From positions 2,728,001 through 2,792,000 of the forward strand of contig NZ_OZ242038.1 in assembly GCF_965205175.1 (NCBI RefSeq): a DNA stretch of 64,000 nt, written 5' to 3'. The notes below the pieces were generated by a model, which had not been told where the DNA came from, ran no database searches, and worked only from the letters and a program-made list of their open reading frames with translations. Origin of the DNA: Poriferisodalis sp965205175. Its GTDB lineage: Bacteria > Actinomycetota > Acidimicrobiia > Acidimicrobiales > Poriferisodalaceae. A program made the translations under genes and the position numbers. Shown here in pieces: positions 8,074-16,065 of this stretch. Positions within the stretch are counted from its first letter, which is position 1. Every line of letters begins with the position of its first letter.

Positions 8074-8958
8074 CTACTCCCCGCCGTCGGCGAAACTGCT
8101 CCGCAGCGTCGGATTCTCGAGATCTGCGAGTTGCCGGTTGCGGTGGTTCACGTCTGCGAGCAGCTCAGGGTGGGAGAGCACCCAGAACCTTCGCTCGTAC
8201 ATCGCCTCGATGACCTTGGCGGCAACCTCGGCGGGGTCCATGCCCCGTTCCAGTGCAGCAGCGATGTTGGCGTTGCGTCGACGGGCATCGGCGGTGTCCG
8301 ACGCTGCCTCGTTCTCGGGTCGGCGGCGACGCTCCCGCCGCAGCTCGGCGGGACGGTTCCGCTGCGCCGTGGCGATGTTGGTTCGCACCACGCCGGGGCA
8401 CAGCACCGACACCCCGACATCGGCATCGGGGTCCCGCGTCATCTCCAAGTGCAGGGTCTCCATGATGGCCACCACGCCGTACTTCGCCGCGTTGTAGGGA
8501 CCGAGCCCGGGCACCGACATGAGCCCCGCAACCGAGGCAGTGCTCATGATGTGCGACTCTTCGGCTTGGATGAGGTGCGGCAAGAAGTGGTGGACACCGT
8601 GGATCACGCCCCACAGGCAGACATCCACCACCCACTTCCAGTCGACGAGCTGCTGGTTGCGCACCAGCCCTCCCCCGCCCACGCCTGCGTTGTTGCAGAC
8701 CATGTGTACGGCGCCGAAGCGGTCGATCGTCGCTTGCGCCAGCGCACCGACCGAGTCGGCATCGGTCACGTCGGTGACCGCGCCGATGGCCTCGACGCCT
8801 CGCGCTGCGACTTCGGTTTCGGCCTCCCGCAGCGGCGCTTCCTCGATGTCGGCGAGCACGACGTTGGCGCCCTGTCCTGCGAATCCCAGTGCCAAGGCCC
8901 TGCCGATTCCCGATGCCGCGCCGGTCACGACAGCGACACGTCCTGCCATGGACTCCAT
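8074..8958 (-). CDS. Short-chain dehydrogenase/reductase
   Basis: A 294-aa classical SDR. The Rossmann motif TGAASGIGRALAL is at about 12-24, NNAGVGGGGL follows, the Ser is in STASVAGLM, and the catalytic YNAAK precedes a substrate-loop region (VLCPGVVRTNIATAQRNRP). The unusually polar C-terminal third (RRERRRRPENEA) suggests a specialised substrate. A GGGAGAG ribosome-binding site precedes ATG 8958. The gene lies 54 bp downstream of the nitronate monooxygenase on the same strand and may be cotranscribed with it. The substrate cannot be inferred. Confidence 0.88.
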   Translation of the reverse strand: MESMAGRVAVVTGAASGIGRALALGFAGQGANVVLADIEEAPLREAETEVAARGVEAIGAVTDVTDADSVGALAQATIDRFGAVHMVCNNAGVGGGGLVRNQQLVDWKWVVDVCLWGVIHGVHHFLPHLIQAEESHIMSTASVAGLMSVPGLGPYNAAKYGVVAIMETLHLEMTRDPDADVGVSVLCPGVVRTNIATAQRNRPAELRRERRRRPENEAASDTADARRRNANIAAALERGMDPAEVAAKVIEAMYERRFWVLSHPELLADVNHRNRQLADLENPTLRSSFADGGE

Positions 8959-9012
8959 CTGCGTCTCTCCCTCTCTTGCGACGACAGCCGAGCTGAGCCG
9001 GCGATGCCGGCC

Positions 9013-10149
9013 TCAGGCGTTGAGCTGTTCGAAGCGCTCCATCACGTCGACGTACTCGCTGACCATCTCCTCGATGACCCGCGTGGCCGAGATCGACTCG
9101 TTCAGCTGCCCGACCACCTGTCCCACGAAGTAGTTGGCCAGCTCGACGGCGCCCTTGTTGGCGGGATTCATCGCGGCTCGGTCGATGCGACGGCTGGCGG
9201 CGCCGACGAGCATCGGCTGCAGCGGCATCGGCAGGGTTCCCGGCGAGTTCTCGCCCTCCCACTCGTCGGTCCACGCCGAGCGGAGCTGGCGGGCGGGCTT
9301 GCCGGTGCGCGAGCGGGATCGCAGCGTGTCCGACGAGCCCGCTGCCAAGAATTTCTCCTTGACCACGGGGTGCGTCTCGGCTTCTTGGGTCGTGAGCCAC
9401 ACAGAGCCGCACCAAACCCCCTGCGCACCGAGCGCCAGCGCTGCGGCGATCTGGCGGCCGCTGGCGATGCCTCCCGCTGCCAGCACCGGCGTGGGAGCGA
9501 TGGCATCGACCACCTCGGGCACCAGCACCATGGTGGCGATCTCGCCCGTGTGGCCGCCCGCCTCGTGGCCCTGCGCGATGACGATGTCCACGCCCGAAGC
9601 CACATGGCGCTCGGCATGCACCTTCTTCCCGGCCAAGGCACCCACGAGCACGTCGTTGTCGTGCGCCCGAGCGATCATGTCGGGAGGCGGCGGGCCGAGC
9701 GCATTGACGGCCAGACGGATGGGATACGAGAACGCCACGTCCATCAGCGGAACCGCCTGCGCGTACGTCATGGGCGGCTCGGCATCGCCGGCGATGGCGC
9801 CCGGCTTGTCGTCTGCGGGCAGCGGCGGCACGTCGTAACGCTCCATCATCTCGTCGAGGAACGCCCTGTGCTGAGGCGGGATCATGGCTTTCAGGTCCTT
9901 GACGGAAAGCTCGCCCTCGGACTTGCCCTCGTACTTCGCGGGCACGATGATGTCCACGCCGAAGGGACGGCCGCCCACCTCGTCTTGGATCCAGCCCATG
10001 TCGATGTCAAGCTGTTCAGGCGTATGGCCGGCTGCGCCGAGCACACCGAAGCCGCCTGCCTTGGTCACTGCTGCCACCACGTCCCGGCAGTGGGTGAATG
10101 CGACAATCGGAACATCGCAGCCCAGCATCTGGCACACAGGTGTCTTCAT
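9013..10149 (-). CDS. NAD(P)H-dependent flavin oxidoreductase / nitronate monooxygenase family
   Basis: A 378-aa FMN TIM-barrel protein of the 2-nitropropane dioxygenase family. Visible family motifs are AVTKAGGFGVLGAAG near the N-terminus, AQGHEAGGHTGEIATM, VLAAGGIASGRQIAAALALG and GVWCGSVWL. Members oxidise nitronates or act as enoyl reductases and F420/NADH-type oxidoreductases. The start ATG has TAGGTT 6 nt upstream on the same strand, which fits a leaderless mRNA. SDR 8074-8958 follows, so both may act in one catabolic route. Confidence 0.88.
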   Translation of the reverse strand: MKTPVCQMLGCDVPIVAFTHCRDVVAAVTKAGGFGVLGAAGHTPEQLDIDMGWIQDEVGGRPFGVDIIVPAKYEGKSEGELSVKDLKAMIPPQHRAFLDEMMERYDVPPLPADDKPGAIAGDAEPPMTYAQAVPLMDVAFSYPIRLAVNALGPPPPDMIARAHDNDVLVGALAGKKVHAERHVASGVDIVIAQGHEAGGHTGEIATMVLVPEVVDAIAPTPVLAAGGIASGRQIAAALALGAQGVWCGSVWLTTQEAETHPVVKEKFLAAGSSDTLRSRSRTGKPARQLRSAWTDEWEGENSPGTLPMPLQPMLVGAASRRIDRAAMNPANKGAVELANYFVGQVVGQLNESISATRVIEEMVSEYVDVMERFEQLNA

Positions 10150-10265
10150 GGGGCGAACCTACCGCGCCACGAAGATGCTGCGCTGCGCCGGCAGTTCCGC
10201 AGTGGGCGCAAACGGGGCGGCGCAGGGCGCAAGGAGCAGGCCGCTTGAACTGGCAGGATGCGCCC

Positions 10266-11183
10266 ATGAGCATTTCCGCCAGCATCAGCGCAGTCGGGCA
10301 CAGCTACGTGGACGCAGCGACGGGCACTCGGCTCGACGCCTGGTTCCCGGCGGACGGCGCCGCCGATGCCCCGCCGCTGCGGTCGTGCCTCGCGGTCGAA
10401 CTCGGCGTCAACGTCGGCGAGACGGTCACGGTCACCATCGACAACCTCAGCTCGCCGCCTGCCGACCTCGCCGACGCCTACCTGCGGCTGCACCTGCTCA
10501 GCCGCCGTGACATCCGGCCGCATGACGCAAACCTCGACGGCATCTTCGGTCTGCTGACGAACTGCGCCTGGACCAGCGCCGGCCCGGTGCTGCCCGAGCG
10601 CGTGGACGGTCTGCGAAGCGCGGCGGCGGCGCTCTGCCAGTCGGTCACGGTTTCGGCTGTCGACAAGATTCCGCGGATGGTCGACTACGTGATTCCTGCT
10701 GGTGTGCGCATCGGCGACGCGGACCGAGTGCGCCTCGGCGCGCATCTCGCCGACGGCACCACCGTCATGCACGAGGGATTCGTCAACTTCAATGCCGGCA
10801 CCCTCGGCCCGGCGATGGTCGAGGGGCGCATTTCTGCAGGCGTCGTGGTGGGCGCCCACTCCGACCTCGGCGGCAGTGCTTCCACGATGGGAACGCTGTC
10901 GGGCGGCGGCAAGCAGCGAGTGTCGATCGGCGAGCACTGTCTGCTCGGGGCCAACTCCGGCATCGGCATCGCGCTCGGCGACCACTGCACGGTCGAAGCC
11001 GGCCTCTACGTCACCGCCGGCAGCCGCGTCACGATGCCCGACGGCTCAGTCGTGAAGGGCCGGGACATCTCGGGCCGCTCGGGCATGCTGCTCATCCGCA
11101 ACAGCACCACCGGCGCCGTCGAGATGCGGATTGGCGACCCGGGCCGGTGGGAGGGCATCAACCCCGAACTGCACAGCAACTGA
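10266..11183 (+). CDS. dapD: Tetrahydrodipicolinate N-succinyltransferase, actinobacterial type
   Basis: A 305-aa enzyme of lysine and meso-diaminopimelate synthesis that succinylates tetrahydrodipicolinate. The N-terminal domain is followed by VDKIPRMVDYVIPAGVRIGD and a left-handed beta-helix of hexapeptide repeats with GTTVMHEGFVNFNAGTLG, EGRISAGVVVGAHSDLGGSAS and GANSGIGIALGDHC. These are the signatures of the actinobacterial DapD branch. An upstream open frame exists, but ATG 10266 gives the normal N-terminus. CAGGAT 6 nt upstream resembles a leaderless -10. No dap neighbours are present. Confidence 0.93.
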   Translation: MSISASISAVGHSYVDAATGTRLDAWFPADGAADAPPLRSCLAVELGVNVGETVTVTIDNLSSPPADLADAYLRLHLLSRRDIRPHDANLDGIFGLLTNCAWTSAGPVLPERVDGLRSAAAALCQSVTVSAVDKIPRMVDYVIPAGVRIGDADRVRLGAHLADGTTVMHEGFVNFNAGTLGPAMVEGRISAGVVVGAHSDLGGSASTMGTLSGGGKQRVSIGEHCLLGANSGIGIALGDHCTVEAGLYVTAGSRVTMPDGSVVKGRDISGRSGMLLIRNSTTGAVEMRIGDPGRWEGINPELHSN

Positions 11184-11381
11184 GCTCCGGTCGGGCCGGC
11201 AAAGCGGTGATGCTCAGCCGTGCAGCTCTGCCTTGCTGATCGGCGGTACCGGTCAGCCGTGCTAGTCGGTCCTAGTCGGTGCGAGTGTCACGGTGTTGGA
11301 CAATGCACTGGTCAATCTGCTCGTCAATCTGCTGGTCATTTTTCGTTCAGATAACGGGATTGTCCTACATAGACTGGACTG
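11184..11381. other. dapD-fic intergenic region with short repeats and a promoter-like element
   Basis: Contains CTAGTCGGT twice (around 11263-11281), and a repeated TCAATCTGCT / TCGTCAATCTGCTGGTCA stretch (11308-11337) richer in AT than the flanks. TAGACT at 11370-11375 lies 6 nt before an ATG and is a plausible -10. No RNA gene was recognised. Confidence 0.5.
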
Positions 11382-11414
11382 ATGAGGCCTCCTAGACGGA
11401 AGAACAAGCGGTGA
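11382..11414 (+). CDS. Possible 10-aa upstream ORF coupled to fic
   Basis: ATG 11382 opens MRPPRRKNKR and ends in a TGA that overlaps the GTG start of the Fic gene (GTGA at 11411-11414). It lies 6 nt after a TAGACT -10-like hexamer, so it may be a leaderless mini-ORF whose translation delivers ribosomes to fic. The peptide is very basic. No conservation data are available. Confidence 0.3.
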   Translation: MRPPRRKNKR

Positions 11415-12613
11415 ATCGGGGCCGCCGACTAGGCGACCTGGCCGATACCCACCCGTGGATCGACTTCGACGCCAGTGTCGCGAACCGGCTCGACCACCGA
11501 TCGTGGATGAGGCTCGGCGAGGCATACGCGCTGTGCAACGAGCTGTCCGGCACGCCGCTCACCCCGGCTGTCGCCGAGGAACTTCACCAGGTAGCACTGG
11601 TGCGCGGCGCGCAGGCAACAGTCGCCATCGAAGGCAACACGTTGACCGAAGAGCAAGTTGCGGGCATCCGCGCCGGCACGTTCACTGCGCCGCGTTCGCG
11701 TGCGTACCAAGAACGTGAGGTGCGCAACATCCTCGCGGCCTTCGATCGAATCGACGACTTGGTGACCGCCGACGGCAGGCCGCCGCTGAGCGTCGAGCTG
11801 ATCTGCGAGATGCATCGCTGGGTCCTCGACGGTGTCGACCCTGAGGCCCCGTACACGCCAGGCGTCTTGCGCACCCATTCGGTTGCCGTGGGCCCCTACC
11901 TCGGTCCGCCAGCGCGGACCTGCGAGCGACTGCTGGAGCAATTGGCCGAGTGGATCGACGGCGAAGCGTTTCACCCCCAGGCCGCTGCCGACAGCGACGC
12001 CGAGCGGGTCCGCTTTGCGCTCACGGTGTTGAGCGCGCTGCTCGCTCACCTGTACATCGCGTGGATCCATCCCTTCGACGACGGCAACGGTCGAACCGCG
12101 AGACTGCTCGAGTACCTCATCCTGGCCCGCTCGGGCACGGTTCCTCTCGCCGCCGCGAATCTCATGGCGAACCACTTCAACCTCACCCACGACCGGTACT
12201 ACGCGCGACTGGCAGCGGCCAGCCAGCAGCGGGACGTGCTCGGCTTCTTGGCCTACGGCATCGAAGGGCTCGTGGACGGCCTCAACGAACACTCGGCGTC
12301 TGTGCGCGAACAGCATCTCCGGCTCGCATGGCAGAGCTTCATCGCGGAGACCATGTCGCAGTTCCCCACCAGCCCCGCTGCCGAACGCCAGCATGCGCTC
12401 GTGATGGCGCTGCCACCGGACGAATTCGTCCCGAAGGCCGACGTAGCCGGGCTCACACCTCAGCTCGCGCAGATGTACGCGCGCACCGGACCGCGCACGC
12501 TCGCCCGCGACCTGAACCGGCTCGAAGGCGCAGGACTCATCGAGACCGACCGCCGCGGCGTGCGCCCCCGCGTCGATCGCATGCGTGCGTTTGTGTCGCC
12601 GACGTCCAGCTGA
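11411..12613 (+). CDS. Fic-domain AMP-transferase with N-terminal inhibitory motif
   Basis: A 400-aa class II Fic protein. The inhibitory helix motif [S/T]xxxE[G/N] is TVAIEG (residues 70-75), and the catalytic loop HPFDDGNGRTAR (about 220-231) is intact. An N-terminal helical region starts at ADTHPWIDFD and a winged-helix-like C-terminus includes GPRTLARDLNRLEGAGLIETD. Such proteins attach AMP to Ser/Thr/Tyr of target proteins and are held inactive by the helix. The target is unknown. The GTG start overlaps a 10-aa mini-ORF. It has no antitoxin-like neighbour, which fits built-in inhibition. Confidence 0.92.
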   Translation: MNRGRRLGDLADTHPWIDFDASVANRLDHRSWMRLGEAYALCNELSGTPLTPAVAEELHQVALVRGAQATVAIEGNTLTEEQVAGIRAGTFTAPRSRAYQEREVRNILAAFDRIDDLVTADGRPPLSVELICEMHRWVLDGVDPEAPYTPGVLRTHSVAVGPYLGPPARTCERLLEQLAEWIDGEAFHPQAAADSDAERVRFALTVLSALLAHLYIAWIHPFDDGNGRTARLLEYLILARSGTVPLAAANLMANHFNLTHDRYYARLAAASQQRDVLGFLAYGIEGLVDGLNEHSASVREQHLRLAWQSFIAETMSQFPTSPAAERQHALVMALPPDEFVPKADVAGLTPQLAQMYARTGPRTLARDLNRLEGAGLIETDRRGVRPRVDRMRAFVSPTSS

Positions 12614-12672
12614 GCAGCGCGGCCAGCGGTAGCGCGCAGCTGTTGCGCCGGTGTGCCCGTCGTACGCGAGCG

Positions 12673-13461
12673 CTAGTTGCCGGTGAAGTTCGGCGCTCGG
12701 CGCTCCACGAAAGCGGCAATGCCCTCACGCCCGTCGTGGGTCCCCATGGCGGTGGTGATCGTCTTGCCTTCGAACTCGCCGGCTTGCTCGAGCGGCGAGT
12801 CGATGCCTTCGTACACCACCCGCTTGGCGTGGCCGAGTGCCCATGCCGGGCCGTCGGCCAGCGACTGAGCGAGTTCTGCTGTTGCCGCATCCACCTCGTC
12901 GTCGGGGACGACCCGGTTCACCAAGCCCCACTGCTCGGCTTCGTGCGCGCTGAGCACACGGTTGGTCAACGTCAGGTCCAGCATCCGGCGCAGCCCGATG
13001 TGGCGGGCCAGGAAGTACGACGACGTGCCGTCGGGAGTCACGCCCGCTCGGGTGTAGGCCATGGTGAACTTCGCAGACTCGCCGGCAACCACCAGATCGA
13101 ACGATGCGGCCAGCGACAAGCCGGCCCCGCCGACGCTGCCGCCCACGCCGGCCACGAACGGCTTCGGCGTGCGGTTCATCTTGTTGATCGCTCCATGCAG
13201 GTCGATGACCATGTCGGCAGCGAGCTGGGGCAAGCCGTCGCCTGCGGAATGGAACTCCTTGAGGTCGCCGCCTGCGCAGAACACACGCCCTTCCGCGGTG
13301 ACCGACGCTGCTTTGACCGCGTCGTCGAACTCGATCTCCAGCATGACGGCGCGCAGCTCTCGGGAGAACTGCGGATTGACGGCGTTGGCACCCTCGGGGC
13401 GGTTGAGCCGCACGTGGGCTACGCCGTCGCGTACCTCATAGATCATCGTTTCCAGTTCCAT
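12673..13461 (-). CDS. Enoyl-CoA hydratase/isomerase family protein
   Basis: A 262-aa crotonase-fold enzyme that hydrates or isomerises an acyl-CoA. The oxyanion-hole segments are RVFCAGGDLKEFHS and GVGGSVGGAGLSLAASFDLVVA. The usual second acidic catalytic position is in AGVTPDGTSSYFL (Asp where many hydratases have Glu), so the exact reaction is uncertain. A GAGGAGAAGCG ribosome-binding site precedes the ATG. It follows the LLM oxidoreductase by 48 bp on the same strand, probably in one operon for acyl or terpenoid breakdown. Confidence 0.9.
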   Translation of the reverse strand: MELETMIYEVRDGVAHVRLNRPEGANAVNPQFSRELRAVMLEIEFDDAVKAASVTAEGRVFCAGGDLKEFHSAGDGLPQLAADMVIDLHGAINKMNRTPKPFVAGVGGSVGGAGLSLAASFDLVVAGESAKFTMAYTRAGVTPDGTSSYFLARHIGLRRMLDLTLTNRVLSAHEAEQWGLVNRVVPDDEVDAATAELAQSLADGPAWALGHAKRVVYEGIDSPLEQAGEFEGKTITTAMGTHDGREGIAAFVERRAPNFTGN

Positions 13462-13509
13462 CGCTTCTCCTCGTGCGTGATGCAGGATGCTTTTGTCTGA
13501 TCGAGCGCT

Positions 13510-14496
13510 TCAGCTGCGAGCCGCCGGAGCGAGATCCCGGGCGGCTTGAACCGGGTCGATGTCGCCGAACGGCATGATCGAGATGGCCGACACGTCGACG
13601 CCGTTCGCGTGGTAGCGGTCGATGTGCTCGCGGCATGCCGCCGGGTGACCGTGTACCAACAGTTCGTCCACCAAGCCGTCGTCGATGGCTTCGAGCGCGC
13701 CGCGGCGGTCGCCGTCTGACCAGCGCTGCCACATGCCGGCGAGACGGTCGCCCCGGCCGAGCCAGCGGTGGAACTCGGCGTAGACCGGGACATTGAGGTA
13801 CGCCGCGATCGCGCGCTTGAAGCCCGCTCGCACCGCCTCGGCGTCGGTGTTGGGGCACACGAAGATGCGGGCGACGACTTCCTTGTCGTCGCCTCCCTCG
13901 TCGACGTAGGGACGGACGGTGGCCACGTCGTCGGCGGAGAGCCAGTTGATGATGGCGCCGTCGCCTTCGCTGCCCGCCAGCCGCAGCATGCCCGCTCGCA
14001 GGGCGGCCAGCAGAATCGGAGGCTGCTGCTCGGGCGGGCGGCCGAGGCGGAAGCCCTCGATGGCGAACGTGTCGTAGGTTTCGGTGACTTTCTCACCCGT
14101 GAGCGCGTGGCGCACAAATCGGACGGTGTCGCGGGTGCGCTTGAAGGGCTCGGCGAAAGGGACGCCGTTCCAGCGCTCGACGATCACGTTGGACGAGGCC
14201 CCGATGCCCAAAGCGAAGCGGCCCGGCGCTGCCTCGCAGATGGCGGCCGTCTGCTGAGCCAGCAGCGCAGGGCCTCGGGTGAAGGCAGGGATGATGGCGA
14301 CGCCGAGCCGCACGTCGGGAACCCACTGGCTGGCGAGGATCAAGGGGGTGAAACCGTCGGTCCCGTCGGCCTCCGAACTCCAGAACTCCGTGTAGCCGAG
14401 ATCCGCAAACTCTCGGTACAGGTCTGCTTGGGCGCGGAGCGGGTCGCCGAAGGGAACGGTGATGCCGTAGCGCCAACCGCCTCGATGGTCGTTCAC
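13510..14496 (-). CDS. LLM-class (F420-type) oxidoreductase
   Basis: A 328-aa luciferase-like TIM-barrel protein, with WRYGITVPFGDPLRAQADLYREFADLGYTEFW (N-terminal signature, quoted in part: YGITVPFGDPL), LGVAIIPAFTRGPALLAQQTA, FALGIGASSNVIVERWNG and GRPPEQQPPILLAALRAGM. Actinobacterial members of this type generally use coenzyme F420. GTG 14496 (VNDHRGG) gives the family's normal N-terminus, although the frame stays open much further upstream. Cotranscription with enoyl-CoA hydratase is likely. Confidence 0.88.
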   Translation of the reverse strand: MNDHRGGWRYGITVPFGDPLRAQADLYREFADLGYTEFWSSEADGTDGFTPLILASQWVPDVRLGVAIIPAFTRGPALLAQQTAAICEAAPGRFALGIGASSNVIVERWNGVPFAEPFKRTRDTVRFVRHALTGEKVTETYDTFAIEGFRLGRPPEQQPPILLAALRAGMLRLAGSEGDGAIINWLSADDVATVRPYVDEGGDDKEVVARIFVCPNTDAEAVRAGFKRAIAAYLNVPVYAEFHRWLGRGDRLAGMWQRWSDGDRRGALEAIDDGLVDELLVHGHPAACREHIDRYHANGVDVSAISIMPFGDIDPVQAARDLAPAARS

Positions 14497-14530
14497 CCGG
14501 CGCAGGCTAGTTGTGCGCCGGCAGGCGAGC

Positions 14531-14553
14531 GTGTCACACCCCTCGGTCACGCT
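14531..14553 (+). promoter_or_regulatory. GTGTCACAC-N8-CACGCT promoter element before small gene
   Basis: GTGTCACAC (14531-14539), eight bases, then the -10-like CACGCT (14548-14553) and ATG 6 nt later. The same 9-mer, with the same N8 spacing to TANNNT, occurs twice before the HNH gene (48648 and 48810). The geometry is that of the mycobacterial PafBC/RecA-independent DNA-damage promoter (TTGTCRGTG-N8-TANNNT). Confidence 0.5.
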
Positions 14554-14559
14554 GAGAGC

Positions 14560-14730
14560 ATGAACAAACAGCTTGATCTCGCTCCGCCGTTGCGTCTGGT
14601 GACGACAAGCCGTATGCCGCACCGGCTCAGCCGAGCTACCCGTCAGGAAGGCCTGCGTGGCGTTGCTCGGGCTCGGGCCGCGTTGGCTGCGACACCCCAG
14701 CCGCCCCAGATCGATCTCCACGCCGCCTGA
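14560..14730 (+). CDS. Small hypothetical protein, 56 aa, under damage-type promoter
   Basis: An unrecognised 56-aa basic protein that opens MNKQLDLAPPLRLVTTS, has the Arg/Ala-rich centre SRATRQEGLRGVARARAAL and ends PPQIDLHAA. Support for it as a gene is its position 6 nt after the GTGTCACAC-N8 element and its place in an otherwise empty 300-bp gap between divergently oriented genes. The N-terminal QLDLA resembles a DNA-polymerase sliding-clamp motif (QL[SD]LF) but lacks the final Phe. A link to DNA repair is inference only. Confidence 0.5.
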   Translation: MNKQLDLAPPLRLVTTSRMPHRLSRATRQEGLRGVARARAALAATPQPPQIDLHAA

Positions 14731-14800
14731 TGGCCGCTGAGCCGGCCCACCGGCCAAGCAGGCAGTCCGCTGCCGGCATCGGTCTCGCCCATGTCGCTCC

Positions 14801-14836
14801 GCAGGCCAATATTGCTCTGCAGGCCAATATTGCTCC
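14801..14836. repeat. Twin 18-bp direct repeat, each with CAATATTG palindrome
   Basis: GCAGGCCAATATTGCTCT and GCAGGCCAATATTGCTCC sit head to tail. Each contains the 8-bp palindrome CAATATTG (14807-14814, 14825-14832), 18 bp centre to centre, which puts both on nearly the same helical face. They lie 23-65 bp before the thiolase -10, where an operator for a dimeric (for example TetR-type) regulator would be expected. No regulator is nearby. Confidence 0.5.
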
Positions 14837-14871
14837 GCAGTCGGGGCGAGAGCGCAACTACAGTGCTGGCC

Positions 14872-16065
14872 ATGAGCAACACTCCTGCGAACCAGCACCC
14901 CGACGACATCGTCATCGTGGATGCCGTCCGTTCTCCCATCGGCCGCCGCGGCGGCGACTTGAGCGGCATCCATCCGTCCGATCTGCTCAGCGATGTGCTG
15001 ACTGCGCTGATGGAGCGCACCCAGGCCGACCCTGCCGACATCGGCCAGATCGTCGGCGGCTGCGTCAGCCAAGCCGGCGAGCAGACAGCGAACATCGCAC
15101 GCACGGCCTGGCTCGGCGCAGGCTTTCCGCTGTCGGTCGCAGCCACCACCGTCGACGCGCAGTGCGGTTCGAGCCAGCAGGCCACCACGCTGGCGTACGG
15201 CTTGGTACGCAGCGGGGTGGTCGATTCGGCGATCGGCTGCGGCGTCGAGTCCATGACGCGCAACCCGATGGGCTCGAGCTATCGCAAGGGTCAGCGCACG
15301 GCAACCAGCCGCTACAAGGAGCACTACGAGTACACGACGCAGTTCCAAGGCGCAGAACTGTTGGCCAAGCAGTGGGGTATCAGCCGCGAGGAGTGCGACG
15401 CCTACGGCCTGCGGAGCCAGAACCACGCGGCTCGTGCTTGGGAGGAGGACCGTTTCGCCACCCAGATCGTCGACATCGACGCGCCGGTGCTCGACGAGGA
15501 CAACAAGCCCACCGACGAGGTTCGCCACGTCGTGCGCGACGGCGGCATCAGGCCCACGACGGCGGAAGCGCTCGCAGGGCTCTCGCCGGTGATGGACGGT
15601 GGCGTACACACGGCGGGCAGCTCGTCGCAGATCAGCGACGGCGCAGGCGCGGTGCTGCTGATGCGGGCCGGTCATGCTCACGAGCTGGGCATGCGCCCGC
15701 TGGCACGGATCGTCGATACGTGCTTGGTCGGCAGCGACCCGGTGCTGATGCTGACGGGCCCGATCGAGGCCACCAACCACCTGCTCGAACGCAACGGCAT
15801 GCAGATGTCCGACATCGACCTGGTGGAGATCAACGAAGCCTTCGCGTCGGTAGTGCTGGCGTGGCAGCGCGAGGTGAACCCCGACATGGACAGCGTCAAT
15901 CCCAACGGCGGCGCGATCGCGTTAGGCCATCCGCTGGGCGGCACTGGCGCGATCCTGCTGACCAAGGCCGTGCATGAGCTGCACCGAGCTGACAAGAACA
16001 CGGCGCTGGTCACCATGTGCTGCGGGGGCGGGCTGGGGACCGGCACCATCATCGAGCGACTCTGA
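14872..16065 (+). CDS. Acetyl-CoA acetyltransferase (thiolase)
   Basis: A 397-aa type II thiolase-fold enzyme that cleaves or forms 3-ketoacyl-CoA. The nucleophile is in DAQCGSSQQATTLAYG (Cys about 98). The other catalytic motifs are EINEAFASVVLAWQRE, GGAIALGHPLGGTGA and MCCGGGLGTG. The ATG at 14872 lies 7 nt after TACAGT, a clear leaderless arrangement, and in-frame starts further upstream are disfavoured by this. Twin CAATATTG sites upstream may control it. It probably works in beta-oxidation with the leftward enoyl-CoA hydratase, but is transcribed separately. Confidence 0.93.
   Translation: MSNTPANQHPDDIVIVDAVRSPIGRRGGDLSGIHPSDLLSDVLTALMERTQADPADIGQIVGGCVSQAGEQTANIARTAWLGAGFPLSVAATTVDAQCGSSQQATTLAYGLVRSGVVDSAIGCGVESMTRNPMGSSYRKGQRTATSRYKEHYEYTTQFQGAELLAKQWGISREECDAYGLRSQNHAARAWEEDRFATQIVDIDAPVLDEDNKPTDEVRHVVRDGGIRPTTAEALAGLSPVMDGGVHTAGSSSQISDGAGAVLLMRAGHAHELGMRPLARIVDTCLVGSDPVLMLTGPIEATNHLLERNGMQMSDIDLVEINEAFASVVLAWQREVNPDMDSVNPNGGAIALGHPLGGTGAILLTKAVHELHRADKNTALVTMCCGGGLGTGTIIERL

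Noticed and set aside
8056..10248. 730-codon open frame on the + strand through the SDR and nitronate monooxygenase genes
   Set aside because: It is the antisense of two well-supported leftward enzymes; its product is His/Arg-rich with no domain pattern.
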